From: Haloplanus ruber
Lineage (GTDB): Archaea > Halobacteriota > Halobacteria > Halobacteriales > Haloferacaceae
Assembly: GCF_024494725.1 (NCBI RefSeq)
Contig: NZ_JANHDK010000006.1
Coordinates: 58,875-122,874, forward strand
Length of the DNA: 64,000 bases
Direction: 5' to 3'
Each line of letters starts with the position of its first letter. The first letter of the stretch is position 1. The translations under genes and the position numbers were made by a program. The notes beneath the pieces were generated by a model. It saw only the letters and a list, made by a program, of their open reading frames with translations, was not told where the DNA came from and searched no databases. Of the stretch, positions 38,076 to 46,505 are shown piece by piece.

Positions 38076-38894
38076 ATGGGAATACTCTCGCGGGCCTCCT
38101 ACGTCGTCCGGTCGAAGCTCAGCGCCCTCCTGAATCGGGCCGAGGACCCCACGGAGACGCTCGATTACTCCTACGAGCGGATGCGCGACGAGTTACAGGA
38201 GGTCAAACAGGGCATCGCGGACCTGACGACCCAGAAAAAGCGCCTAGAGATACAGAAACGCCGGCTGGAGGAGAACGTCGAGAAGCACAACGAGCAGGCA
38301 CGCGAGGCCGTCCAACAGGACCGCGACGACCTGGCGCGGCGAGCCTTGGAGAAGAAAAAGGAGAAGATGAGCCAGATCGAGGAGTTGGAGGGCCAGATTG
38401 CGGACCTCCAGTCGACACAGGACGACCTAGTCGAGAAGAAAAACGATCTGCAGAGCCGGATCGAAGAGTTCCGGACGAAAAAGGAGACGATGAAGGCCCG
38501 CTACGAGGCTGCGGAGGCGTCGACCCGCGTCTCGGAGGCGATGAGTGGCGTCGGCGACGAGATGAGCGACGTGGGCCGGGCACTGGAGCGCGCCGAGGAG
38601 CGGACCGACGACATGGAGGCCCGTGCGTCCGCGATGGACGAACTGCAGGAGTCGGGGACCTTCGACGACGCCCTCTCCGACGAAGATGAGATCGATCGCC
38701 AGCTATCGGCCGGCCGGACCGAAAGCGAGGTGGACGCGGAACTGGAGACGCTCAAGAGCGAACTGGGCGAAAGCGAGCGTACGGGGACGAGTGAGTCAGC
38801 GGGATCGGCCGCGGCCGACGGTGACGCCGCCGACGAGGCAATCGAAGCCGAACTCGACGAGTTGCGAAACGACGAGGACGAGGGATCGGCCTGA
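38076..38894 (+). CDS. pspA: PspA/IM30 family membrane-stress protein
   Basis: 272 residues from the ATG at 38076 (MGILSRASYVVRSKLSALLN). The amphipathic N-terminal helix is followed by AEDPTETLDYSYERMRDELQ, a family hallmark, and a long coiled coil (about 30-190) rich in Lys/Glu heptads. The C-terminal part (about 195-272) is acidic and probably flexible. Members polymerise on membranes as ESCRT-III-like rods that maintain membrane integrity under stress. The TGA overlaps the ATG of the next gene. Confidence 0.95.
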   Translation: MGILSRASYVVRSKLSALLNRAEDPTETLDYSYERMRDELQEVKQGIADLTTQKKRLEIQKRRLEENVEKHNEQAREAVQQDRDDLARRALEKKKEKMSQIEELEGQIADLQSTQDDLVEKKNDLQSRIEEFRTKKETMKARYEAAEASTRVSEAMSGVGDEMSDVGRALERAEERTDDMEARASAMDELQESGTFDDALSDEDEIDRQLSAGRTESEVDAELETLKSELGESERTGTSESAGSAAADGDAADEAIEAELDELRNDEDEGSA

Positions 38895-40420
38895 TGGGCA
38901 CAGACTCGTCGCTCGTCGGCGGCGTAGCGGAGTCGACCGACCCCGAGACGCGGGCGGCATTCGAACGCCGGGTCGACGAGCAGGCCGAGCGCATCCGGGC
39001 GGATATCCGCTCGGGCCGTCTGGACACCGACGAGTTCGCGGTCGGGATGGAACTCGAAGGGTACGCCGTCGACGACGCAGGGCGACTCGCGCGGGTCCCC
39101 GAGGCGGTCTTCGACCGCGCTGACTGTGGGAAGGAACTCGGCGTCCACAACTTCGAGGTGAACTCGGCGGCGACGACGTTCGACGCCGCAGGGATCGCCG
39201 ACCAAGCCGAGCGTATCCGGGCGAACGTCGACGCCGCGGCGTCGGCGCTCGGGGAGGTCGACCTCGCGCCCGTCCTTGACGCCATGTGGACGATTCCGCC
39301 GGCCGAGGGAACCGACGCCTACCTCGGGTCCGTCGAGCGTCGCGATGGCGTCGTCGTTGCCGAGAACATGCGCCACCACCCCCGCTATGTCGCCCTCGAC
39401 AACGAGATCCTAGAGCGAAGCGACGGATCGATCACCCTCGACGTCCCCGGCGTCTCCCTGTCGTATCCGACGATCCTCATGGAGTCGCTCGCGACGTCGA
39501 TCCAGCCCCACCTCCAGATCCCCGACGTCGAGACCTTCCCCCGCTATTTCAACCTCGCCCTTCGGACGATGGGGCCAGTACTCTCCTTATCGAGCAACGC
39601 CCCCTTCCTCCCAGCGGACTGCTACGACGACGACCCCGCGGTGATCGACGCGACGCCCCACGAACTCCGGGTCCCCGTCTTCGAGGGGAGCATCAACGCC
39701 GACGCACCCCGTGACGAGGGGAAGGTCCGATTTCCCGACGACGTAGCGCAGGCAACGGACGTGGTCGACCGCGTGGTCGCCGACGAGACGTACGCACCGG
39801 TGCTCGCGGACGGCGACGACCCCAATACCAGCCCGTACCGGGCGACGATCCGCGAGTACGACCACAAGCGCGGCGTCCACTGGCGGTGGGTCCGAGGTGT
39901 CGTCGGCGGGCACCCCGTCGGCACTGAACCGGACGGTGCGTCCCTCCGCATCGAGTACCGCCCGCTCCCCACACAGCCGACGGTACGGGACACCATTGCC
40001 GTCCAGGTGCTCGTCGTCGGCCTTCTCCGGGGACTGGGCACCGCGGATCACCCGCTGACCGAGTTGCCGTGGGCGGCGGCCCGCGACTGCTTCTACGACG
40101 TCGTTGCCGACGGCCCGGACGCGCCCCTCGCGTGGGTGACCGCCGACGGCGACCGAACCACCGACCCCGAGACCGTCTACGACGAACTGTTCGCGTACGC
40201 GCGTCGCGGCCTCCGGGACGCCGGTCTCGACGACGACACCATCGACGCCTCCCTCGAACCGCTCGAACGCCGCCGCGACGGGACCGTTCCGAGCGCGTGG
40301 AAGAAAGCGCGCGTCCGCGAGGCGGTCGCCGACGGCGACACCCTCCCCGAGGCGGTCGAGCGGATGCAACGCGACTACATCGAGCGGGCGGGCGGCGAGA
40401 CCCCCTTCGTCGACTGGTAG
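38894..40420 (+). CDS. Glutamate-cysteine ligase-like enzyme (GCS2 / COG2170 type)
   Basis: 508 residues, overlapping pspA by one base (TGATG). The block VGMELEGYAVD (about residues 51-61) and LGVHNFEVNSAATTFD supply the Glu-rich ATP-Mg ligands of the GCS2 carboxylate-amine ligases; further blocks are RHHPRYVALDNEILERSD, VHWRWVRGVVGG and ASLRIEYRPLPTQPTVRDT. The family makes gamma-glutamyl bonds; haloarchaea use gamma-glutamylcysteine as their main thiol, but the experimentally assigned GshA is shorter, so this longer protein may use another acceptor. Coupling with pspA is a hint toward stress physiology. Confidence 0.75.
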   Translation: MGTDSSLVGGVAESTDPETRAAFERRVDEQAERIRADIRSGRLDTDEFAVGMELEGYAVDDAGRLARVPEAVFDRADCGKELGVHNFEVNSAATTFDAAGIADQAERIRANVDAAASALGEVDLAPVLDAMWTIPPAEGTDAYLGSVERRDGVVVAENMRHHPRYVALDNEILERSDGSITLDVPGVSLSYPTILMESLATSIQPHLQIPDVETFPRYFNLALRTMGPVLSLSSNAPFLPADCYDDDPAVIDATPHELRVPVFEGSINADAPRDEGKVRFPDDVAQATDVVDRVVADETYAPVLADGDDPNTSPYRATIREYDHKRGVHWRWVRGVVGGHPVGTEPDGASLRIEYRPLPTQPTVRDTIAVQVLVVGLLRGLGTADHPLTELPWAAARDCFYDVVADGPDAPLAWVTADGDRTTDPETVYDELFAYARRGLRDAGLDDDTIDASLEPLERRRDGTVPSAWKKARVREAVADGDTLPEAVERMQRDYIERAGGETPFVDW

Positions 40421-40740
40421 GGGGGAGCTACACGGGCCTTCCGGGCACGGCTAACGGTGAAACTGTCTAGCACGCTGAAACGTTCCCCTATAATTAACAT
40501 AGATGGCGTCTGGATGGGAACCGTGTTCGAAACAACGCCCCTCGGGATCGAGGACCGTGGCCCCCAGACCGCCGCCGTGTGTCGGGACCCAGCGCCGGTG
40601 GTCGGGGCACGTCCCGGCGACGATAGCGGAACCTGTCGCCACCGGTTCGTGACGCCGCGGATCACCGACGGCGCCGACCGCCGTCGGACGTCCCACGTCG
40701 TCACCGGCGTACCGAACCGCTCCTGTACCCGGGTCGGGAC
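40421..40740. other. 320-bp region upstream of the NosR-like gene; likely leader/regulatory
   Basis: The only AT-rich spot is CCTATAATTAACATAG at about 40488-40503, a good TATA box for the plus strand. Transcription from it would give a leader of about 220 nt before 40741, unusual in haloarchaea. Short open frames over this segment on both strands (for example 40457-40756) are arginine- and proline-rich rather than acidic, and I do not call them genes. Confidence 0.4.
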
Positions 40741-43041
40741 GTGGCAACGCCCGTGAGCCGGCACCACTGGATCGCGGCCGCGTTCGCCCTCTTACTCGTC
40801 CTCTCGATGCCGGCCCCGGCGACAGCCGTCGACCGGTCCACCATCGACGATCCGTTCTCCGATCGGAGTCTGTCGAAGGTCTACCCGGGGGTCGACGACT
40901 TCTCGGAGCCGTCGGGGCAGTACCAGACAGTCGAGGCCTACCGGCAGGTCGACGGCGAACGACAACTCGCTGGCTACGTCTTCCTCACGAGCAACGTCGT
41001 CGACGTCGATGGATACGGTAACGAACCCATCGAGTTTCTGGTCGCACTCGACACCAACGGCACCATCCGTGGGGTCGAACTCGTCGAACAGCACGAACCC
41101 TTCTTCGACCGCGCCTCGGCGATCCAACGGCTGCGCCGGTTCAGCTACCAGATGGTCGGAATGTCGGTCACCCAAGATGTCACGCTTCGTGACCCCGACG
41201 CGAACGAGCACCACGTCGACGCGCTCACCGGCGCGTCGGTGACCACCCGAGCCTCCATCGAGACGGTGACGCGGTCGGCCCGACTCGTGGCCAAATCGGA
41301 GGGTATCGTCTCGTCGTCGGTGCTCGACGGGGGGGCGGCCAACGAGACGGCGACGAATCAGTCCGCGGAACGCCGCATGACACTCAGCGACCTGGGACGC
41401 GGAACGGCGCTCGCTCGGTGGACCACCGGGGGAGCGAACGCCTCGGGCGGCGCGAACGACGCTCCGACGCTCTATGCGGCGCCCATCGAGTCCGATCCCG
41501 TCAGGCAGAGTCTACTCGGCGACCGGGAGGGTGGTCCCCCCGACGCCAACGCGACGGTCATCTGGGTCGGCCTCACCGTTCCGGGGTCGACGGCACGACC
41601 GGAGCGACTCCGCCTCCACCAGTGGACCCGGTCGTACGCGCCGCCGATCCACGAGACCCAGATCGAGGGCGTCGACTGGAGCGCCGCGCTGGTGATCGAG
41701 GAGGGTCTCGATACCGCTCGCCCGTTCGTCCTCGGCCTGACCGTGGACGGGGAGCGTCTCAGCCGGACCTACGGCCCCGGTGGACTCGCGGTTCGGCGCC
41801 CGGTCGACGCCGTGGCCGCCCGGACACTGCCGGCGTGGGTCGGCACGGTCGAGTCGGCGTGGGAGGACAACTGGCCCGCGGCCGCCGCGCTCATCGTCTT
41901 CCTGACGGGAATCGTCGGCGTCTTCAGCTTTCGGTCGCGGATCAGCCGACGCGCGGGGTGGACGACCAACCGCCTGCGGATCGGCACCTTGGTGGTGACG
42001 CTTGCGTTCATCGGCTGGTACCATCCGACCCAGCCCACCACTCAGCAAATCGCCATCCTCGTCCGCGAAATCGTCTCGTGGGCGACCACCGGCGGGTTCC
42101 GCTGGGCGCTGTTTTTCTCGGCCCCACTCGTCGCCATCACGTTCATCTGCATCGCGCTCGTCATCCCGAAGTGGGGACGTGGTGTCTTCTGTGGGTGGAT
42201 CTGTCCGTTCGGGGCTCTCTCGGAACTGCTCTACAAGCTGACTCCGTGGGAGTACGAACTCCCCCGTGAGTACCACGTCAAACTCGAGAAGCTCCGCTAC
42301 CCGCTCTTTATCGCCATCGTGATTGGATTCGTGATCTCGACGGATCTCGGAGCGACACTAGCGAAGGTCGAACCGTTCAAGGCCGCCTTCTACCGGTCGC
42401 TGGTGACCGATCCCGTCTACATCGGCTGGTCGGCGGTGCTCATCGTCTCGGGGGCGTTCATGTTCCGGCCGTACTGTCGGTACCTCTGCCCGCTTGGGGC
42501 CGGATTGGCGCTCGGGAACGTCCTCCAGCGAGAGCCGATCCAGCGATACGACCTCTGTGGCGACTGCGTGAAATGCCAGAGCGACTGTGAGTTCCAGGCC
42601 ATCGAGGACGACGGCTCTATCGACCGCTTCCAGTGTTTCCAGTGTTCGGTCTGTGTCGACAACTACTACGATCCCGAAGGGTGTCCGGTCGTTCTCCAGT
42701 ACGACAACGAACACGGCTTCACGGTCGATGCCTGGCGAGACCCCGCGCTCATCGAGCGCATCCGCCCCGAGGATCGGACGGGCGAACAGCGCCGCATCCT
42801 CGACGAGCACACCATGACCGACGGCGGTGACCCAGAGCCGTACGCAGGAAGTTCCGACCTCGTTCCCGCGGGCACCATCGTCGACATGGTCCGGCAATCG
42901 GCGGGCGACGGCGGCCCGTCGGGGTCGGACGGAGCGTGCGGGTGTTCGGGTTCGGATGAGTCGTGCGGGTGTTCAGGGTCGGACGAGTCGTGTGGCTGTT
43001 CGGGATCAGCCTGGCTCGACGGGGGGAACGACGATGCGTGA
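40741..43041 (+). CDS. nosR: NosR-like FMN-binding, polyferredoxin membrane protein
   Basis: 766 residues from a GTG at 40741 (another GTG at 40753). Order: signal peptide (1-29); extracytoplasmic FMN-binding domain (about 45-190) with the flavinylation motif DALTGASVTT, where S166 is the likely attachment site; about five membrane helices from 375 on; two Fe-S motifs of the CxxxCP type, GWICPFGALSE and CRYLCPLGAG; a cytoplasmic 4Fe-4S pair CGDCVKCQSDC and CFQCSVC; and a tail with three CGCSGS repeats. NosR moves electrons toward nitrous oxide reductase. No nosZ is in the window, so the partner is unknown. Confidence 0.88.
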   Translation: MATPVSRHHWIAAAFALLLVLSMPAPATAVDRSTIDDPFSDRSLSKVYPGVDDFSEPSGQYQTVEAYRQVDGERQLAGYVFLTSNVVDVDGYGNEPIEFLVALDTNGTIRGVELVEQHEPFFDRASAIQRLRRFSYQMVGMSVTQDVTLRDPDANEHHVDALTGASVTTRASIETVTRSARLVAKSEGIVSSSVLDGGAANETATNQSAERRMTLSDLGRGTALARWTTGGANASGGANDAPTLYAAPIESDPVRQSLLGDREGGPPDANATVIWVGLTVPGSTARPERLRLHQWTRSYAPPIHETQIEGVDWSAALVIEEGLDTARPFVLGLTVDGERLSRTYGPGGLAVRRPVDAVAARTLPAWVGTVESAWEDNWPAAAALIVFLTGIVGVFSFRSRISRRAGWTTNRLRIGTLVVTLAFIGWYHPTQPTTQQIAILVREIVSWATTGGFRWALFFSAPLVAITFICIALVIPKWGRGVFCGWICPFGALSELLYKLTPWEYELPREYHVKLEKLRYPLFIAIVIGFVISTDLGATLAKVEPFKAAFYRSLVTDPVYIGWSAVLIVSGAFMFRPYCRYLCPLGAGLALGNVLQREPIQRYDLCGDCVKCQSDCEFQAIEDDGSIDRFQCFQCSVCVDNYYDPEGCPVVLQYDNEHGFTVDAWRDPALIERIRPEDRTGEQRRILDEHTMTDGGDPEPYAGSSDLVPAGTIVDMVRQSAGDGGPSGSDGACGCSGSDESCGCSGSDESCGCSGSAWLDGGNDDA

Positions 43042-44008
43042 ACTCGACCGCCGGTCGTTCCTGACGGCCGCCGGCGGCGCCGCGGGGGCCGGACTCCTCG
43101 GGCGGACGCTCCTCGTCCGCGGAGAGATCACGGAAGTTCGGAGCACCCGCCTCATGATGGGTGGACTCGTCACCGTTACCGCCGTGACGCGGGACCCCGA
43201 CCGAGCCGAACTCGGCGTCGAACGCGCGTTCGCGGCGATGGATCGTCTCGAATCGGTGTTCACGCGCCACGACGCGGCGGGCGAGGTGGCACGCCTGAAC
43301 GAGGCGGGCGTCCTCGCCGATCCCTCGCCGTCGCTCGTCGCACTCCTCCGTCGCTGCCAGCGGGTCTACGACCGAACCGACGGTGCGTTCGATCCGACCG
43401 TCCTGCCGGTGGTGACCGCCCACGAGTCCGGTCACGACGACCCGCGTGACGCCCGTCGGCAGGTCGCCGACGCGACGTTCGACTCGGTCACAGTCGCCGA
43501 CTCGAAACTCCGCACGCCCACGCCGCTCACCCTCGACGGCGTCGCCAAGGGTGCGGTGGTCGACGCCGGCGTTGCCACCCTCCGCGACTGGGTCGATGCC
43601 GGCCTGATCGAGGCGAGCGGAGACGTTCGCGCCTTCGGCGGCGGAGACGGGCGGTGGCGCGTCGGGGTCGAGAACCCGCGTGGCGACGGCCTCGCCGCAA
43701 CCCTCCGTCTCGACAGCGGTGGCGTCGCCACCTCCGGTGACTACCGCATCTACTACGACGAGGACCGAACGGACCACCACATCGTCACGCCCGGGTCCGG
43801 GGAGTCCCCAACCACTGATACCAGCGTCACCGTCGTTGCGCCCGACGCGACGACGGCCGACGCCTACTCGACGGCCGCGTTCGTCATGGACGACGACCGT
43901 GCGTCGTCGCTCGTCGAGGCTCGCGACGGACTCGCGGCCCTGTTTCTCACCCGTGACGGCGGCCGACGCCGCACCGACGGCTGGGCCGACCGACTGGCCG
44001 CGGACTGA
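43034..44008 (+). CDS. apbE: FAD:protein FMN transferase, ApbE family, Tat-exported
   Basis: 324 residues, overlapping the end of the NosR-like gene by 8 bp. A twin-arginine signal (DRRSFLTAAGG) sends it across the membrane, where the FMN-binding domain of NosR also lies. Family blocks: RLMMGGLVTVTAV, the Asp-Gly block FDPTVLPVV, LTLDGVAKGAVVDAGV, EASGDVRAFGG and NPRGDGLAATLRL; the C-terminal TDTSVTVVAPDATTADAYSTA contains the metal-binding Asp-Thr segment. It transfers FMN from FAD to Ser/Thr, so it very probably flavinylates the partner encoded just upstream. Confidence 0.93.
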   Translation: MRELDRRSFLTAAGGAAGAGLLGRTLLVRGEITEVRSTRLMMGGLVTVTAVTRDPDRAELGVERAFAAMDRLESVFTRHDAAGEVARLNEAGVLADPSPSLVALLRRCQRVYDRTDGAFDPTVLPVVTAHESGHDDPRDARRQVADATFDSVTVADSKLRTPTPLTLDGVAKGAVVDAGVATLRDWVDAGLIEASGDVRAFGGGDGRWRVGVENPRGDGLAATLRLDSGGVATSGDYRIYYDEDRTDHHIVTPGSGESPTTDTSVTVVAPDATTADAYSTAAFVMDDDRASSLVEARDGLAALFLTRDGGRRRTDGWADRLAAD

Positions 44009-44181
44009 TCTGCCACGATCACCGGTCCTGTCCCGGTCTGCTTTCGTTACCCGGTCGAGTCGTGGCCCGGGACTCGTCGGGGGAGCGGTGTTCGACACCG
44101 AGCCAGATACGTCAACGGCGATTTGTGAATAATCGAATAAAACGGAGGGTATAGGCGCTCGACGACCGTTGTGGACAGCGT

Positions 44182-44400
44182 ATGATTCCCCCTACCGATT
44201 CGCCCGACTCGGATCCGGAGTCAGTGGACCGATCAGGGAGGTCGGCCACGGATCGTCACGTCTCCTCCTCGGCGTTGACGAGCCGTCACCTCGAAGCGGC
44301 GCTCGCTGCCGAGGAAGACGCCGAGAAGAACTACCACATTCGGTCGGCGCTCCAGCGGATGATGATCGCCGGAGAGGCCCGCTCTGGACGACAGCGCTAG
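44182..44400 (+). CDS. Small conserved-looking protein, unknown function
   Basis: 72 residues. The first 30 are acidic and disordered; the rest, HLEAALAAEEDAEKNYHIRS followed by ALQRMMIAGEARSG, is an amphipathic helix pair. A TATA-like GGTATAGG (44148-44155) lies about 30 bp upstream, matching leaderless expression, which is why I accept it as real. The stop overlaps the convergent enolase-superfamily gene in the four bases CTAG. Confidence 0.55.
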   Translation: MIPPTDSPDSDPESVDRSGRSATDRHVSSSALTSRHLEAALAAEEDAEKNYHIRSALQRMMIAGEARSGRQR

Positions 44401-45428
44401 CGGGTCGACCGGACGCCCGTCCCCGGTCGGTCGGGGAAAGTAACGGTGCCGCCGGCGTAGGTTGGCCCCTCGTAGGCGTCCTCGGCGAGGAGAAGCGCGC
44501 CGTCGAGGTCGGCGTAGTCGACGAGCGGTGCCAGATGACAGGCGGCGGCGATGGACGCGGTCGACTCGACCATACAGCCGAGCATCACCTCCAGGCCCTG
44601 TGCGCGGGCGGCGTGGACCATCCGTACCGCCTCGCGGACGCCCCCACACTTCATGAGCTTCAGGTTCACGATGTCGACGCGGTCGGCCACCCGTGGCACG
44701 TCCGGGAGCGCCACACAGGACTCGTCGGCGGCGACGGGCAGTGCGCTTCGCTCGTGGACGTACGGCAGGCGGTCGTCATGTTCGGCGGGGATCGGCTGTT
44801 CGACAAATTCGACGCCGAGGTCGGCTAGCCAGTCGCTCTTTTCGACTGCCTCGTGCGGCGTCCACGCCTCGTTGGCGTCGACCCGGATCGTCGCCTCGGG
44901 GGCCGCGGCCCGCACCGCCTCGACTCGCTCGCGGTCCCGGTCGGTCCCCAGTTTCACCTTCAGGACCGTGTACCCCTCCGTGGCGGCCGTCTCGGCTGTC
45001 GCCGCCATCGCCTCCGGTTCGTCGATGGCGACCGTATAGGAGGTCGGGGGCGCACGCCCGGACTCGAGGCCCAGGTGCCGGTAGAGTGGCACCCCCAGCC
45101 GACGGGTCGCGAGGTCGTGACAGGCGATACTGACCGCGGCGCGGGCGGCAGGGTTGTCACGGATCGTCCCGCGCAGTCGACGCTCGATCCGCCCCAGCGC
45201 CAGCGGGTCGTCGACCGCTTCGACGGCATCGAGGAGAGCGGGAAGGACTGCGGTCACGGTGTCGGCCGTCTCGCCGTAGTGGGCGTCGGGCGCGGCGGCG
45301 CCGATTCCCGTCTGCCCGGCGTCGTCGCTCACTCGGACGACGACCGTCTCCACGTCGGTTTGTGTCCCTCGCGAGATAGCGAACTCACCGTCAATCGACA
45401 GGTCGAGTCGCTCGAATGTCGCGTTCAT
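44397..45428 (-). CDS. dgcA: Enolase-superfamily racemase, dipeptide epimerase / DgcA type
   Basis: 343 residues. Enolase-superfamily catalytic pattern: TVLKVKLGTDRDRE (KxK), IRVDANEAW, VEFVEQPIP (Mg ligands), VAADESCVA and NLKLMKCGGV (second-half lysine). This is the L-Ala-D/L-Glu epimerase branch. Immediately upstream, overlapping by four bases (ATGA), is a DUF1611 gene. In a pathway described for marine proteobacteria and haloarchaea, as I recall it, DgcN (DUF1611) acetylates D-glutamate and DgcA converts N-acetyl-D-Glu to N-acetyl-L-Glu. The gene pair fits that system; peptide epimerisation is the alternative. Confidence 0.85.
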   Translation of the reverse strand: MNATFERLDLSIDGEFAISRGTQTDVETVVVRVSDDAGQTGIGAAAPDAHYGETADTVTAVLPALLDAVEAVDDPLALGRIERRLRGTIRDNPAARAAVSIACHDLATRRLGVPLYRHLGLESGRAPPTSYTVAIDEPEAMAATAETAATEGYTVLKVKLGTDRDRERVEAVRAAAPEATIRVDANEAWTPHEAVEKSDWLADLGVEFVEQPIPAEHDDRLPYVHERSALPVAADESCVALPDVPRVADRVDIVNLKLMKCGGVREAVRMVHAARAQGLEVMLGCMVESTASIAAACHLAPLVDYADLDGALLLAEDAYEGPTYAGGTVTFPDRPGTGVRSTR

Positions 45429-46468
45429 GGGAGTTCGTCGAGTATCGTCTCGGCCCCGAAGCGGATGGGGTCGGTCGCGGGCGCGCCGATAGCGTCACCG
45501 TAGGCCGTCACGGCCTCCCGTGCCGCGTCGTCGGCCTCGAACGCCCGGGTGTCGAGTGCGCCGGCGGCTACCTGCGTCGGCGCGACCGGTGCCGCGAGCG
45601 ACTCGTAGAGGTCGACGTACGTCTCGACCGGTGGGAGCGCGACGGACTCGTAGCCGTGGATCGCCTCTCGGCCGGCGCTGTGGGTCAACACGAGTGCGTC
45701 GGGCATCGCTCCGTGGAGCAGGCTACAGGTCACCCCGGAGTAGGCAGGGTGGACGATGGTTCCCTGCCCCTCGACGAAGAGGACGTCGTGATCGGCGGCG
45801 GCATCGAGGACCATCCGCTCGACGGCGCCGGCGGCGAAGTCGGCAATCGTCCGGTCGACCGGAATCCCCCACCCGGCGATCATGATCCCCGTCTGTCCGG
45901 TGGGGACAAATCCGGCGTCGATTCCCTGCGCTCGGGCGGCGGCGACGAGTTCGAGCGTCGTCGTCATCTTGCCCGTGTTGCAGTCGGTGCCGACGGTCAG
46001 CACCACGTCGGCGTCGACCTGGCCCGCTTGCCCCTCGCTCACGCCGAGGTCAGCGGGCGGGCGGCGAACGTCGACCAGATCGGCCCCGGACTCGGCGGCG
46101 CTGTCGGCAAACTCCGGGTCGTCCGCGAGGAAGTAGTGTAACCCCGAAATCACGTCACAGCCGGCGTCGATGGCGGTCTGGACGTCCGGCCGCCAGGACT
46201 CGTCGAACGCGCCGCCGATGGGCGAGATGCCGATCACCAGCGCGTCGGGGTCCATCTCGAGTGCCGCGTCCATGCTCTCGACAATCGGCGCGTCGTCAAC
46301 GTCGGGGACGTGGTCGATGACTCGTTCGCCCGCGTGGGCGCGGTCGAGCACCGCCGCCACGTCGTAGTCCGCGTATCGGAGAACGCCGACGGCCGTCTTC
46401 GCCCGGCCTGGAAACTGCTCGTGGGCGAGCACGACCACCGAGTCGTCCGAATCGAGTGTAACCGACAT
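45425..46468 (-). CDS. dgcN: DUF1611 family P-loop protein, DgcN-type N-acetyltransferase
   Basis: 347 residues from the ATG at 46468 (MSVTLDSDDSVVVLAHEQF). N-terminal Rossmann-like domain (DVISGLHYFLADDPEFAD), then a P-loop domain with VLTVGTDCNTGKMTTTLEL (GxDxxTGKMT, about residues 160-176), PTGQTGIMIAGWGIPVDR, and LFVEGQGTIVHPAYSGVT. Earlier annotations call the family ATPase or GTPase. By homology it may be D-glutamate N-acetyltransferase, working with the overlapping dgcA gene. A gap of 37 bp separates it from the quinone reductase gene upstream. Confidence 0.85.
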   Translation of the reverse strand: MSVTLDSDDSVVVLAHEQFPGRAKTAVGVLRYADYDVAAVLDRAHAGERVIDHVPDVDDAPIVESMDAALEMDPDALVIGISPIGGAFDESWRPDVQTAIDAGCDVISGLHYFLADDPEFADSAAESGADLVDVRRPPADLGVSEGQAGQVDADVVLTVGTDCNTGKMTTTLELVAAARAQGIDAGFVPTGQTGIMIAGWGIPVDRTIADFAAGAVERMVLDAAADHDVLFVEGQGTIVHPAYSGVTCSLLHGAMPDALVLTHSAGREAIHGYESVALPPVETYVDLYESLAAPVAPTQVAAGALDTRAFEADDAAREAVTAYGDAIGAPATDPIRFGAETILDELP

Positions 46469-46505
46469 ATCCCCTCCGACGGAGGGACGTGAATTAATCC
46501 CTCGG

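Noticed and set aside
40451..40756. Short frames on both strands before the NosR-like gene
   Set aside because: Both are Arg/Pro/Gly-rich; neither has a good start, promoter spacing or recognisable sequence.
42930..43015. Cys-rich tandem repeat considered as a separate metallothionein gene
   Set aside because: It is in frame with and continuous with the NosR-like protein.
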